From Sporodiniella umbellata (Eukaryota > Mucoromycota > Mucoromycetes > Mucorales > Rhizopodaceae), in NCBI GenBank assembly GCA_025677835.1, contig JAIXMR010000018.1, forward strand, positions 124,001 through 188,000: DNA of 64,000 nucleotides, given 5' to 3'. Below, in pieces: positions 45,439 through 59,200 of the stretch. How positions within the stretch are numbered: the stretch's first letter is position 1; each line of letters begins with the position of its first letter. The notes beneath the pieces are model-generated. The model had not been told where the DNA came from. It saw only the letters and a program-made list of their open reading frames with translations, and ran no database searches. Both the position numbers and the translations under genes were made by a program.

Positions 45439-48400
45439 ATGAAAAAGAGTACTCACGTTGTTAACAATGAAAGCGGTTATGCTGCCAATGTCTTTGCCGA
45501 TAAAGAGGCTCAAATGGTCCAAGTTTGTGAGCACCTTGATCAGATTGGGTTTCTTCCCAAAGAGCTAGTCAAAAACGAAGTGTCCTGGTTTTATAGGTAG
45601 GCGACCCGGCTGAACTAAAATTATATGATAACACAGATTCTGGCGTGTAGCAACTTGAATATCGATGATTATTATTTCGCGCTTGAGAGCGTAGACACTA
45701 TTTCAAACCATATTATGGCCCTTTACGGAGCCAAGATTTTGGCTTACACTAAAAACGAAAACGTTCTAGACGTCAACCTTCAGAAAGAGGCCGAGGACTC
45801 TGCTGTCTTTATTCACTCTTCTGTGCCTGGCGTTTCGCAAGTCCATGGCCCAGAGCATGAAAAAATGATCGATGAAAAGTTTTTGGATATCTCTACTCCC
45901 TCGTTGGCCTATCGTGTAGAATCGTACCGATCAAGCTCAAACGGCGGAGGATTGACCTCCCAACTTCGTAGCTACTTTATTACCAAGTGCGAATTTGAAA
46001 ATGCTACTCCCTCTTCTGAGCAAGAGACCGATATAAGACAAGTGGGCGATAAAAGCTTTTTAAAGAAGGCTACCGATCATACTTTAGATGTATATGAAGA
46101 AGTCATGCAAATTGCTCTTCAGCGCACTGGCCCAGTTATTGAAATGTATCAAGTTGAAGGCTCTCGTGAACGACGTCTGGTAGTCGGCTATCGCCAAAGA
46201 AGTACCAAAGGATTTTTTTCTGCTATTTCCGATTTGTACCACTATTACGATTTGTATTCTACTAGAAAGTTTGTTGGTAAGAAATATAGCATGATTTTAA
46301 CACTTTAAGACTCAAACTGTTGAACAGAGCAATTTTCTAACGGTGTCACTATTATTGGTCTATACTTGCATCCTTTGCCTAACTCAAAGTCTGAGCCCAT
46401 AGAGCATACAATATACCAAGTAATGAAAGAAACATCTCTTTTGTATTGTCTTCCCAAAACGCCACTTCAACAATACTTTCAAACCAACAAGCTATCTGTA
46501 CAAGAAATGGTGTATGGCTATGTGGGGTGGATATTTGCTCAACATTTCCTGAATCGTCTGGGTAAAGAGTACTTGAGCTTGACTTCTATTCTGAATCGTA
46601 CAAATCCTGTACATGAAGAAGTACTTTCCAAGTTGAAAAAACGCTTACGTCAAGACACATTTACGCGAGAATATATTTTGGATATAATGATGCGGTACCC
46701 AGAGTTACTTAAACTTCTGTATGCCAACTTTGCTTCGGTGCACTACGTTAACCAGCGAGAAGCTAGTTTACAGCCTACCATCTCTTATCAACGACTATCC
46801 AATATTGAGTTACTCTCTGTAAATGACATAAGCAAGAAAATCAAATCTATAACTTCTAATGCGCACGAACAAACAGTTTTTGAATCTTTCTTGACTTTCA
46901 ATACACATGTCCTCAAGACCAACTTTTACCAAACTACCAAAGTAGCTCTCTCTTTCCGTATGAATCCTAACTTTTTGCCGGAGATCGAGTACCCCACACC
47001 TCTTTACGGTATGTTTTTAGTTGTAGGCTCAGAGTTTCGTGGCTTCCACCTTCGATTTGGTGACGTCGCTCGTGGCGGTATTCGTATCATCCGCTCTCGT
47101 AACCGCGAAGCTTACTCAATCAATCTGCGTACATTATTTGATGAGAACTATAACTTGGCTGCAACTCAACAGCGAAAAAACAAAGATATACCCGAAGGCG
47201 GCTCTAAGGGTACTATTCTATTAGACATAGACCAGCAAGATAAACCCTTGGTGGCTTTTGAAAAGTATGTTGACTCTGTTTTGGATCTCTTAATCGATGG
47301 AAGAACTGTTGGTATCAAGGACAAATTGGTAGACTTGACCAAAAAGCCTGAAATACTATTCTTTGGTCCCGATGAAGGTACAGCAGAGTACATGGACTGG
47401 GCTTCTCAACATGCTCGTATAAGGGGCGCTAGTTTTTGGAAGGCCTTTACTACCGGAAAATCTCAGTCTTTAGGTGGTATCCCTCACGATCTTTATGGTA
47501 TGACTACTCGCTCTGTGCACCAATACGTGTTGGGAATTTACCGTAAATTCGGTCTCAAAGAAGAAGACTGTACCAAACTTCAAACTGGAGGCCCCGATGG
47601 TGATTTAGGGTCAAATGAAATTAAGATATCTAAAGATAAAACAATAGCCATCGTAGATGGCTCAGGCGTACTCTACGATAGTGAGGGTATTTATCGTGAA
47701 GAACTGGATCGCTTAGCAGAAAGCCGATTAATGATCAGTAATTTTGATACCAGTAAACTATCTAAGCACGGTTTCCGTGTTCTTGTAGATGAAGATAATA
47801 CTCAGTTGCCTGATGGTACACTGGTTGAAAACGGTTTACATTTCAGAAACACTTTTCACACAAATCCCCTAGCTCAAGCCACGGTTTTTGTTCCCTGCGG
47901 TGGTCGTCCCGAATCAGTTGGACTGGATAATGTCCAGCTCTTGTTGACTGAATTGCCTCTGTTTAAGTACATTGTAGAAGGCGCCAATCTTTTCTTTACC
48001 CAGGAAGCTCGTTTACGCTTAGAAAAAGCTGGTGTAATCATTTTCAAGGATGCGTCAGCAAACAAAGGTGGTGTTACTTCGTCATCTCTCGAAGTTTTAG
48101 CAGCTCTAGCTTTTGAAGATGAAGAGTTTGAAAAGAACATGTGTGTTAAGAACGGAGTGATCCCTAAGTTTTACGAGTCTTATGTTAAAGAGGTACAGGA
48201 GATTATTGAACACAACGCGGCTATCGAATTCGAAGCTCTCTACAGAGAATTTCAGCGTACAAACACACCTATATCAATCTTATCAGACGAACTCTCCAAC
48301 GCAATCGTACAACTTCAAGAGCAACTTCAAGGATCGGGTCTTTGGGATAACAGCTCTCTCCGTACTACTGTTTTGAAGCGTGCTTTTCCCAAGTTGCTGC

Positions 48401-48555
48401 TAGATACTTTGGGTTTGGATATTCTCCTTAAACGAATTCCAGAAAGCTATGTCAAGGCTATTTTTGGGGCTTATCTTGCATCACAGTTTGTATACAAATA
48501 CGGGCCCCATCCTGATAACTTTGCCTTCTTTGAATTTATGCGAGAGAGCTTCTAA
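45439..48555 (+). CDS. GDH2: NAD-specific glutamate dehydrogenase (GDH2)
   Basis: Large NAD-dependent enzyme that oxidatively deaminates glutamate to 2-oxoglutarate and ammonium, used when amino acids are the nitrogen or carbon source. Exons 45439-45596, 45651-46276 and 46328-48555 sum to 1004 codons (1003 residues), normal for the fungal type. N-terminal regulatory part: ELVKNEVSWFYSNLNIDDYY across intron 1. Catalytic part: GSEFRGFHLRFGDVARGGIR, RNREAYSINLRTLFDENYNL, then QRKNKDIPEGGSKGTILLD with the Lys of the active site region. Next FFGPDEGTAEYMDWA, KLQTGGPDGDLGSNEIKISK (NAD-binding loop) and FKDASANKGGVTSSSLEVLA. The acceptor GTGTAG at 45650 is the one that restores NLNIDDYYF. It converges with the sorting nexin gene. 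Confidence 0.96.
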
Positions 48556-49014
48556 GAGCTCCTAGCGTTTTTTGTTGGAAATTTAAAGTGCTTTTTTTTC
48601 TCTTTTTTTTAAACGAATTTGAATAAAAACATCGTTCAACTGTTATTGCCATTTTTCATGCTTGCCTCTTGTTTTTTCTAAGAGTAATACGTCTCTTATT
48701 AACACCCCAGTAAAACCAAAAACGAAGTGTATATATTTCTGATGCCCATAGTATCAGTAGGTGGCAGTTAAAACAGATGTATAAAGCTTCAATAAGGTTT
48801 TTTTTTTTAAAAATTGGCAGGGGATAAATTCGTGGACGGAACTAATGAGCTATGATATACAATATACTAGAACGACGTATGCACTTTGTTTTATTTTCAA
48901 GTATATGAAAATCATTTTATTAGCTACAGCTCGTTCACCGATATATCTATTTCATTTCTTATTTTTTTCCAGCTCAGCAGGTTCTACAGTTTCAGGAAAT
49001 CAAGGTAAATTAGA
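48556..49014. other. convergent spacer between GDH2 and sorting nexin
   Basis: About 460 bp between the two stop codons. Contains a short T/A palindrome near 48800-48815 and no recognised gene; expected to hold both 3' UTRs. Confidence 0.6.
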
Positions 49015-50777
49015 TCAAACATTTACGTAATTATCTCTTACTCTTTCACAATATGTCAAGTGAATCTTGGCGAAAGAAATAAGTATATGTTTTAGCTCTT
49101 TGCTCTGTTGTTCCTCTAGCCTTTTCAGCTCCTCTTTTAACGTACTCGAGATATCTATCAGTTCTTGGTTTGTACTTTGTTTTGTATTCTCAAGCTAAAT
49201 AGCATTAGTCTTTGTTTTTACAGGCCTACTTGTGCTTTGGATTTTTTTTTTTGAATTTGTATACCGACCTGAAGTATTGACTCTCTGGTTTTTGAAATTT
49301 GATTTTGCCTAGTTTGTTCAGGATCGCTGTCAATCATCCCTTGAATTGTAAAGCTAAATGCAGATAGTAGCTTTTTAGTAGATGACCATTTTTTGGTTTT
49401 CTCTTTAGAAGATTTCACAGTAGACAGAGTGGCATTTTCCGGATAATTGTACTCGTCTTCCTGTTTTTTAAAATCGTCTTTTATTATAGCTGCAAAGCCA
49501 TCTTCTATTGATTCGGTATCTAAAAAGTCGTCTTCGCCTTCATCTGTTACTTGCTGTGTATCGTGGGTAAGTGAAAGCGAGTCCATATCCGTTTTGAGTT
49601 TATCTGACTCATCTTGTCTTCGTACTAGTGAGCTAAGAGAAAGATGTCGCTGTCCCAGTGTATCATGTATCCACTCTAACTCAGCCTGCTTCTTATGTCT
49701 GTACTTTAGTGCTTGGTGTGCAATATGAATATAGTGAGTATAATCCTGAATATGCTCGGCGCATTCAATCTCTAATTCGCGAATCTAGCCGTATTTAGCA
49801 ACATCATAAATGGATATGCGATTTACCATTTCATTAGCTGAGGAGCACGAATCGTCAATCACTTGGCCTAGCTTTTCTATGAATCCAGAGAGAATATTCG
49901 AAGGTTCATATAAACTAAGCGCATTATATACAGACCCCAATTCGTTATAATCGTTGGATAGGTCTGTTGGTATTATTATTAAACACTCTCTTATGAGATA
50001 ATAGATTACCAGAGAGTCTCTTTAAGATGGTTTTTTGTGATTTGTCCAATTTGGTCCCTTTTTCTTGAATGGATTTGCTCACTTGTGTTTCTGCTTGCTC
50101 GAATTCTAAATTGGGGGTTTTTAAGGTATATGAGGAGCTGGTATGTATTTGCATGGTCAAAGGTTGGGTCAATATAGATTCTTTGGGTAAGTCAGATACT
50201 GGAGGTGATAGCGATATCTCATTCTATTTATGTAGACAAGAAACAAAAAAGAAAAGTTAAAAAAATAGAAAAGGAAAAAGAAAAGTTCAGGTTTACCCAG
50301 CTCTCCTTGCCATGAATAAATCGATGAAATACATGTTCTTGGCGCAGTATAGGATGGATGCCAACTCTCATCAAAAACCTCTCCAACATCCTTTTTCGTT
50401 TGTTTATGAATTCAGCACTTTCATCTTTGCGGGTGTATTCAACTGTCCAAGTTAGTTGGTTTTCTATCTTTAAGCTCTAACATACCAATCGAGTGTTTCT
50501 CGGGTATAGGAGGCACAAGCAAAACAGGATAAAGACGCAACAGCACTTTTCTTAGATGCTCGAACTCACTGTAGCGCCGCTTGACTTCTCTCTTATCCTA
50601 AGCAAATAAATGAGTGATATTGCTAACTGGTGCTATATCAACCTGTGTTTGAATCGTATAGACAATGAAGGATTGGTTCTCTGTCTGCGTTTTTTCTGCA
50701 TATGTGATTTTCAAGTCAAGGGGTTCTTTTTCTGCCCATTTGCTTACTAGGCATTGACAAATGTTCTCTTTGTACAT
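49015..50777 (-). CDS. ATG20: sorting nexin of the Snx41/Atg20 type (PX-BAR)
   Basis: Endosomal PX-BAR protein acting with Snx4 in recycling and selective autophagy. Minus-strand exons 50777-50643, 50597-50486, 50442-50297, 50223-50010, 49963-49827, 49784-49269 and 49194-49015 sum to exactly 480 codons (479 residues). The PX domain (about 20-125) shows [19 protein letters not shown] with the PI3P-binding Arg, VPPIPEKHS and [20 protein letters not shown] before EHVFHRFIH. The BAR-like helical part includes [55 protein letters not shown] and the final [20 protein letters not shown]. Some donors are non-consensus (GTTGAT, GTCGGT). Snx41 and Atg20 are paralogues and are not separated here. Confidence 0.85.
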
Positions 50778-52356
50778 ACGAATAGTGTATGTGTATATAC
50801 GTATATAAAAGGCGAAAAGAAAAAAAAAAAAAAAAGAAAACGAGGATTTTTATGCAAATTAAAATTTTACGGAGATTCAATCTATCATAGACTACCATAA
50901 TCCTTTTTCGATAGTTACATGACAATAACTATTATTGCCTACGCTTTTAGGGGCTCTCCACTAATAAAGTCAGTAAATAAAAGTAATAAATGCATGTGCT
51001 TTTCTCTTACTTGAGAGCAAGGCCTTGCTTTAGCTGAATATAGCTACGCACTCCATGTGTCTAATCATTTAACTGTCTAGCCAATCATGTGATCCAAATC
51101 CCTGCTCGGCTGAGATCAAATGTGTGAGTTGAGTGTCCAACCGAACTCTCAATTTTATTTATTACTGTTGTGGTAAATCAACCAAGCTATCTACCTCAGT
51201 ACACCAGCTCTATACTGCACAACGTTGATTTGTTTACGAAGCAAATTTGAGATTTACATGCCTGTAGTAGAAAATATTTTTTATATAGGATCAATTTGTA
51301 CTTTACGGTCTACGTAGAGTAATACTACATATGAGGTGTTTGTTTTATTGCTCTTAATGCTTTGATTTTATACATGTCTGATCACTTTGCAATACAAAAT
51401 TAATTTGCGTCTTTGGAAAAAGCTACTTGCTAAGTTTGTAGTATCCTTAAAACTTGTTGCTTTCGAAAGACAGCAAGTGTGCTATTGATGGGACTGTGTT
51501 GATGTAGAGGGGTATATTGAAAGTAAATGCATCAGGTTTTACTTTAGAAAGCAAGTGATCGTAGTCTTTATGACTGAAAAATTAACATCCAGTATGAAAG
51601 ACAACAAAGCAAAATTGCGATTCGGTAAGTTTGTAAGGGCCAAAATCGTTATGAATGTACATTCAATTGTAAAAGACACTGATCTCTTTTTTATTGTAGC
51701 TTTTGGTAAATATATACCGTCTTTATAAAGAAAAAGTACCAAGTATACAGTCGATTCTTTGATTGTTTCGTAATCAAAAATCAATCTACTAGCAAGACAA
51801 CATCTAAGCAGAACATTGTTGACTTACACTTTGTTGTGCATATTATTCTACAAGTCCCATTGTTAATGGATCATTTCTATTTTAGTAATATCTCAAATTT
51901 CAAAAAGAATTCAAAATAGCTAAGTTCATATAATGCTAATCAGCAAGGGCGACAAGAGCCGTATATATCCACAAAACCTATTGAACTGAGTAGGTCTTTT
52001 TTTTTAAAAAAAAGAAACAATACAGTACTAAAAATATTTACACGATGTGTACTAAGAGATAAATATCATGCACTACAACAACCCAGAACGTATCTATTAA
52101 ACTGAAATACACAAAACCAGGGTTAGAAACAGAAACCCTTTCTCAATATAGCTTAGTCGTCGCTTTGAAAATTCAGATGCAGGTGCCTAAGTCAAAGTGA
52201 CCAACAAGAAGTGGTACACGTTTTTTGCCAAAAAAAAATAAAAAAATAAAAGAAAAAGTTTTTGGTTCTGCTTAGTAGTGGTGATCAACACAGTCGTGCG
52301 TTTTTTTTCTTTTGGTAGAGTGCTTCTTTTCGCTTTTATTTCTATAATGTACATTT
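50778..52356. other. 1.6 kb AT-rich spacer
   Basis: No recognised gene. Contains a T-A palindrome at 51996-52014 and an A run at 50820-50835. A minus-strand frame at 51539-51784 shows no domain. Confidence 0.6.
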
Positions 52357-53282
52357 CTAATAAACAACCTCGGCGTAAATGTTGTAAACTTCTCCAGTTC
52401 GGGTGAGAGTGTATTTACTGTTGTGGAATGCACGGACACATCTCCAAGCCTCTGATTCCGACTCAAACTTTACCAAAAATCTGTTTACGGGCGAGTTTCT
52501 TCTTCTACAATATGCTTTAGCTCAGTTTCGTCTATATGTTTTGTTTGACTTACTGTTGTATCAGAAATGCACTATCGGGAACGCCATCCAAAGGAAAGAA
52601 GTTTTTTGATCTCAAATAGCCCAATATGTTATCGATGTTACGAAAAGGATGTCCTGAAATAATGACTGAGCTACCAGCAGCATGTTTAGTGTTGTCTTTG
52701 GATTTTAATTGAGGTTTGCGTAGGCTATCCAAGTATCCCTCAGGGTTTTGTGAGATTTTTGAAACCTTTTTTTTTTTTTCAGAAAAATTAGCAACTTTCT
52801 TTATTTTCTAGCCATTCTACTTACATAGGACATCTTAATGATATTTCCACCTAGCGAGCGTCTATTGCCATAAGAAATTAAACGTGTAGCGTCTTCAGGG
52901 GAATTTAATAAAACAACGCAGTTGCCATCAAAAGCTAAATTGTCTTTTCTGCAAAATACAACTAATATATAACTAAAGTTCAGTAATCATTTTGATAGCA
53001 TGTATACAACTTACTGTCTCTGATGCTTCTGTCTCCATTATCAAATGCTTCTCGAGCTAGCTTTCGTATGTCTTCTAAAGTAGAAGTAGAAGGAAGTGCT
53101 TCGATCTTGATTAGTCGAGTAGGTTTATCAGCATCCTCATTTGTTTGGCTTTTGAATCGATCAACAAACGATCTATTGGCTTGCTTTCCAAAGTCGTTGC
53201 ATACAACAGCAGATGTTTGAAACGATCTCGAAGTAGTAAGGCTTCTTCGGAAGACAGGAGCAAGAAAACGAATGGAAGACAT
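52357..53282 (-). CDS. mitochondrial RNA-binding protein with RRM-like domains
   Basis: Predicted mitochondrial protein of 254 residues. Minus-strand exons 53282-53015, 52961-52825, 52765-52554 and 52504-52357 sum to exactly 255 codons. The N-terminus MSSIRFLAPVFRRSLTTSRS is basic and lacks acidic residues, as in a mitochondrial presequence. A first RRM-like fold (about 60-135) reads RLIKIEALPSTSTLEDIRKL, then FDGNCVVLLNSPEDATRLI and RSLGGNIIKMSYV. A second (about 165-250) reads SSVIISGHPFRNIDNILGYL, RNSPVNRFLVKFESESEAWR and YTLTRTGEVYNIYAEVVY. Aromatic RNP residues are weak, so RNA binding is inferred from the fold pattern. No specific orthologue was recognised. Confidence 0.7.
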
Positions 53283-56200
53283 TGTACCTGTATACAAAGG
53301 TGAGTATCTAAAAAAGAAGACAAAAAATTTCTGTCAAGGGTGAGGATGGTAAAATCACTGTCCGCTAGATTGAATGGCCGACAGAGGCGTAGGTTAGCTA
53401 CTTGAACTTTGTTATCAATCTTTTCATTAAATAATGAGTACTCAATTTCTTTCTTTCTTTCTTTTTTTTGGTTTCTTGGTTAGCATGTATACAATTTTTG
53501 TTGCCATAATGCATAGCCATTCAAAACTATACTCAGTGATTGTTAACACATGCTTTTACTAACTGAAGCTGTTTACGCAGATCTAGACCAGAGCAGCGTA
53601 TATTTATTCTTTTCAATTACTTTATGTCAGATGCGCCCAAGGCCTCTAACATCGAGATATATTCCTACGGCCATATAGGGAGACATTTCTGAATCAAGAG
53701 GAAGGGAGATAAAATGCAAGTCAGCGCATCATTACACTGAAACGGCCAATTATTCCTGACTGACTTCGTACAAAATATACATGAAAAAAAAAAAGCTGGA
53801 AATAGTACAGAAAGAAAAAAAATAAAGTACCCAAATATGGCCATCGTTTTACAGGAAAAAAGCTCGCTTTCACTACAGCGCATTGAAATGTTAGTGTATT
53901 GAAACTCGTTTCTTCTTTAATTTATTTAAAGCAATAGTGGTAGCTTTGTAGAAAAAACACCACAGTTAGGGTCTCTTGATCCGTCAAAAAAAAAAAAAAG
54001 GAAGATAGAGAGTAGTCGATGTGTGTAGATTTACATTGTTACTTGCGAGGGATTGTCAAAGCGTTTGTCAACGGCTGCACTGTATAGAAAATCTAATAGT
54101 CATAGAGTAACGCCACAGGTTTTTTTTAACACTGTTAAAACATTAGTCTTTTAGATGCGAAGATACTACTAGATCGCTTTTCTTTATAAAGAAAAAGAGC
54201 TATCAGGTTTGGGTAAAGTACGTATGTTTTTCATAAAAATGTAGTGCTGCTTTTTAAAAGACAAGGAAAAGATAGCAAACCTTCAGCATTGGTTCTACAA
54301 CGTAAAGATGTATACTTACTTTCACTTACCTTTGTCTTGCCAAAGTGTTTACAAAATGAGAAAACATGCAACAAAAGTCAATACTGCTTTATTTTCTTTT
54401 CTCTCTAGAGAACATGAAGAGGCGAGTTTGTATCTATAGGGCATGGCATAGTTCAAAGTAATATACATATGTTCCATTGATCAGTAGATCTCTTACAGCA
54501 TGTGTGCTTATATTCTGTATTCTGTCTTGCTTGTAGTTAAAAACAATACCGATTAAAAGCTATTTGTCGTTGTAGAAATACTCTTGAGGGCTTGTTTCCC
54601 TGTTTTCTTTCATAACACATGTTGAAATATAAACTTGAAAAACTCCTTTATGAGAAATATAATTTTGAAGCCACAAAACGATAATAAAAGCATGGGCGGG
54701 TTTTCTTGACGTATCTACTGCTAATTAAAAAAACATTTGCGTGGAACTTTTTGTGTTGCAACGCTCCGACTATTGTTATATATTTTGAAGAGCAGTCGCT
54801 GTACTCAAAAGATCAGCGAACCATAGATAATCCCTAACGATGGTTTAGCACGAATGGCTGGGGAAAAATTCTTATAAGCTAACTTTGTCTGGCCTAATTT
54901 GTAGAGAAAATATATAGAAATAGGTTTTGGTTGGCTCCTGAGAATCTCGTTAGTTTTATACTACCTTTCTTCACATCTAAAACATTTTAAAAACCGTAAT
55001 TTAGGAAAATTTATTAGCCACTTTTTTTTTGTTTAATAAATCGACTGTGTTAACAGAGTGTATGAGTGTGGGTACATCCAACGCTTTGTACTAACATGGG
55101 CTGTTTTCTACTGTCTTCTAGCGTGTGCATTGGTGTTCAAACTACCTACTTGCCAAGCAAATAATCTAAACGCAAAACACTGTGTAAGGTTTCAAAAAAA
55201 AAAAACAAAAAAAAACGCAGAAATTTCATTGGAGATACAAAATAAGGTGTGCAGAAAAGTTAAAAACAAATATAATGCGTAACATCAAACTTTTTTTTTC
55301 TCCTTTTTTTTTATTTTCACAAAGCGTTTCCTCTCAATTGGGCACTTTTTAGACATAACACTCGGAGTATGATCTCACTATTCACTTTCAGATTAATTCT
55401 CAGAACATTCATTAGCTTTGGGAGTACATTCAGGAGTGGACGATACACTTTGATCTTTTCTTGGGGCATTGAAATATACAAAGGGGACAAGAAGAGAGGT
55501 GTGGGGAAAAAATCCAAAGGCATATTTATGTTTTTTTTCAGGGGCAATTGAGTTTGTAAGCTCAGGAAACTTTTCAGCAGTCTATTTGAAAGAGAGAGCA
55601 CTGGGTTTTTGTTTGGTGCTATAAGAGATATACGGTCGTTCAGAAAGCTGATCAACAATTAAAAGAAACTCCCTTGGATCTACACTAGCGTCCTATAAGG
55701 CAACTCAAATAGCTACTCTTTTCCTTATTTTATTGGAACCCCTTTTGAACGGACAATACCATTTATGTCTCGTTATAAGCACTATTGAATCAATGTAAAT
55801 TCGAACTGAAGACGGTAAGAGCATTAGGATTGAAAAATACAATTCAATCAGGTTTTAAACTTAAATTAGCCTTAGGATGGGTAGGGTTGGTTTAGTTCTG
55901 ACTGCGTTATTATGTGAGCGAGTAATTTGATGTTGACAAAAAAAAAGGCTTTTACTCGTTTCTGAAGGGTAGTAGCTTTTCTACGCTTAATTATTTGATC
56001 ATCAATCTCCTATAAAAACTATCTTACGTTTCTTGAGTGATTTTATAAGTGCAAACAAAATAAAGTAGCTTTGTCTAAAAAAGGCAATCGCCGTAGTTTC
56101 TAAAAAAGTGAAATTGAAAAATAAAAGTGGTTTTCGGAATTTCAATGACACAAATCGGAGATTTGGCTGGGTCAAATGGCCTTAAAAAAAATGCGCAATT

Positions 56201-56283
56201 GAAATTCAAAGGCCGATCATTTTTTTTTCAATTGAAGGAGGATGCACTGTGTTTTATTTGTTTTTTTTTCTATATATTTTTTT
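53283..56283. other. 3 kb AT-rich spacer
   Basis: Apart from the decayed frame at 55280-55720 (listed separately) no gene was seen. Sequences are AT-rich with few long homopolymers, unlike the 9-33 kb part of the window. Confidence 0.55.
55280..55720 (-). pseudogene. decayed gene of unknown family
   Basis: From an acceptor-like TTGCCTTATAG near 55690, one minus-strand frame reads protein-like sequence (DASVDPREFLLIVDQLSERP) for about 440 bp. It is broken by TAG after SALSFK, by TAA after ANECSEN and by a TAG-TGA pair, yet resumes each time in the same frame (KFPELTNSIAPEKKHKY, then SVMSKKCPIERKRFVKIKKK). This pattern suggests a gene or transposon relic with nonsense mutations. No family was recognised. 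Confidence 0.35.
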
Positions 56284-59200
56284 ATGATACATCTCAGCAA
56301 AACGGATATAGAGGCTGTAGCAGAAATATCCGGGTATACATTTGACATTTCTGATGTATGCGAAGAAATACACAACACTGTTGTCATATATGGTCAGAGG
56401 TACATAAATAAGGTTACAGAAATATATATGCAAAGCTAAATATTATATTAAAAACCAAAAAAAAAAAAAATGGCCAAAAGAAACAGAGACAAGAGATCAG
56501 TAGTAGCCAAATTATCACGACAACCGTTAAGACTTGAAAGAGAGTATCACATTGTGCAGAGACTTTACAGAGAACTCCCTTCTAGAGAGCTTTTGTGTAG
56601 GCCAATAGATAAAATTACTCTGCCCAACGGTCTAATAGCACTCATATTCGAAAATGATGGAAAGAATATACTGGAAGAATATCAGCCTTCAGGGAAGCAG
56701 TACAAATCCCAGTGTATGTCTTTAAATGGATTTTTAAACTTTGCTATTCAATGTTGCGATTGTTTGGAAATGATACACAAGCACCAAAGTTAGTACCTGA
56801 ACCTTTTCAAAAAAAAAAAAAAATCTTAAAACGTGTGCACTAGTTATACATGGAGAAATAAAGCTCAATGCTTTTTTACAATCAAACGAAAAAGCAGTCA
56901 AAATATGGAATTTTGGATCAGGGGCAAGAAGCTTAGAAACCAGCTTAACTTCCGAAGGCTGGAGAAAGACAATCAATGGGAACGACACTCATAGTTTGCT
57001 ACATATGTTAATTTACATGTCGCCAGAGCAGACAGGAAGAACATCATTTCAGCCTGATCACAGAACGGACCTTTATAGTCTTGGTATCACCTTCTTTGTC
57101 TTATTGACTCAAACACTACCTTTCTTTCATTCCAGCCCAATGGAAATTGTTCACAATGTTCTTAGTAAAAAGCTTCCCCTGACACACGAAACTGCTCCTA
57201 AAACACCTGAAATTGTTTCGGCAATTATCGAAAAGCTGACCAATAAGGTATGTAGTCTAAACAGGTTTGGTCGATCATCTCCTTTAACTTACACGTATTT
57301 CAGTCTCCTGACGAAAGATACACAAGTGCTCACGGCTTGAGGCAAGATCTCAAAGAATGCCTAAGCCAATTGGAGAAAAAAGGGCAAATACAAGTAAGTC
57401 AAATACACAGTAAAAGAAATCTTCGGCTCTTAACCACGCTTATAAAAGCCTTTTCCTCTTGGCAGATCTGATATTGCCAGCATTTTTGCTTTACCCAACA
57501 ATCCTTGTTTTGGTCGAAAATCTGAGCTTGATTTAATTAGCTCAATCATTCAAAGGACAGCTTACATGTGTAGACCTAAAAACAAGCGACAGACACTTTT
57601 TTCATCCAATACAACATTGCTATCGACACTCAAAATCGACGACACTTCATCCTTTAAGCGTGTACACAACAACGAGGGCAAGCGTATCAGTAGGCCGACT
57701 GAAATTGTAGCAATACACGGAAAGACTGGTGTAGGAAAATCGACTTTGATTAGGAATGTCAAACAGTATGCTCAAGAATATGGATACATAGCGGTTAGCA
57801 AATTTGACAAGCGGCAGCCAACGCCTTATGGATGTATTCTCAGATGTTTGTCTATCTATCTCAAACATGTGCTTGGTGAATCATCCGAAGAAATCGATAG
57901 ATTTTCATTAATTTTGAAAAAACAACTGGGAGCAGAAATTATGTCTCAATTACCAACCCTGTTAATTGATAACGTGCCAGAACTGGCTTCATTTCTCAGT
58001 CGTCCTTTTTTACAACGTATACCCACTGAAGATTTGAACTCTAATTGCGAACACAACATGGAAGTAGGAGAGGAGATAAGGACACGTTTTCACACTGCAT
58101 TTATTGAAATATTCCAAGCCATCGTCAACTTCAAGTTCTTAACACTGGTAAAAATTAATGAACAACAACAACAACAACAAAAAAGATAGCTTACGGCATT
58201 TTTTTTTTATATGATAAAAGTTTTTAGAAGATTTGCATGAAGCTGGTAAATTTTTATACTGGTGTAACGCTTTAGTGGTAACATACATTATTTTTAGACG
58301 AAGCCTCCATAGAGCTATTGAATTCTTTGGTATCAGCCAAACTAGACTTTCTTGTCATATTGAGTTATAGAGACAACGAAATGTCAAAAAAAACGTCTGG
58401 GTTACTAGCAAATCAAGACGCTGTAATATCCTTTGTAAATATAAAAAACCTAGATCAGTCTGCTTTAATGGATTTAATTCGTGCAACTATGCATCGTCAA
58501 GAAGAAATTGATTTGGCTCTACTGGCACCTTTGGTAGACTTTATTCACAAAAAAACATACGGAAATCCGTTTTATGTCTGTCAATTGATTGCTGCACTAG
58601 AGAGGAAAAGTCTGATCTACTTCACTTGGGAAAAAAGACGATGGGAGTACAATCTTCATGAAATTGAAAAAGAACTCGAGATAGGCAACGATGGGGATGT
58701 CAGCATTGAATTTCTAGTACGAAGACTAAAAGAGCTGCCGCAGGACGGCCGTAAGTTCTTAAAATGGGCCTCTTTCATTGGAAATAGCTTCAAGTATGAA
58801 ACAGTAAAGAATCTGATGATAGAAAACGACGACATAAGCGATGAGGATGATACTGATGACAGATGCAGTCCACTATATGAAGAAGAAGAAGAGGATTCGC
58901 TTAGATGCAAAGAAAAAAACAGGTTTGACGCTATAAACGGTTTGCAGTCTGCTCTTCAGCAAGGTTTCATTCAACCTACAAACAATGACGAGTTTCGCTT
59001 CACTCACGATCATTATCTGGAGGCCATTAGCTTGCTGACATCGTCTGAGCACCAAGATAGCTATCGCTTACGTATAATATCACATTTTATACATAAAGAT
59101 CACGTCGACAGCTTCTGGGTAGCAGATCATGTGAGAGAGCTTATTCACACTATAAAAGGATATTCAGTTAAGAGTATTTATCGAAGAATGCTTATACAAG

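Noticed and set aside
49195..49268. Reading the sorting nexin to a stop at 49218 instead of splicing
   Set aside because: The spliced model adds the helical segment ending [10 protein letters not shown] typical of the BAR region and keeps frame, although the GTCGGT donor is weak.
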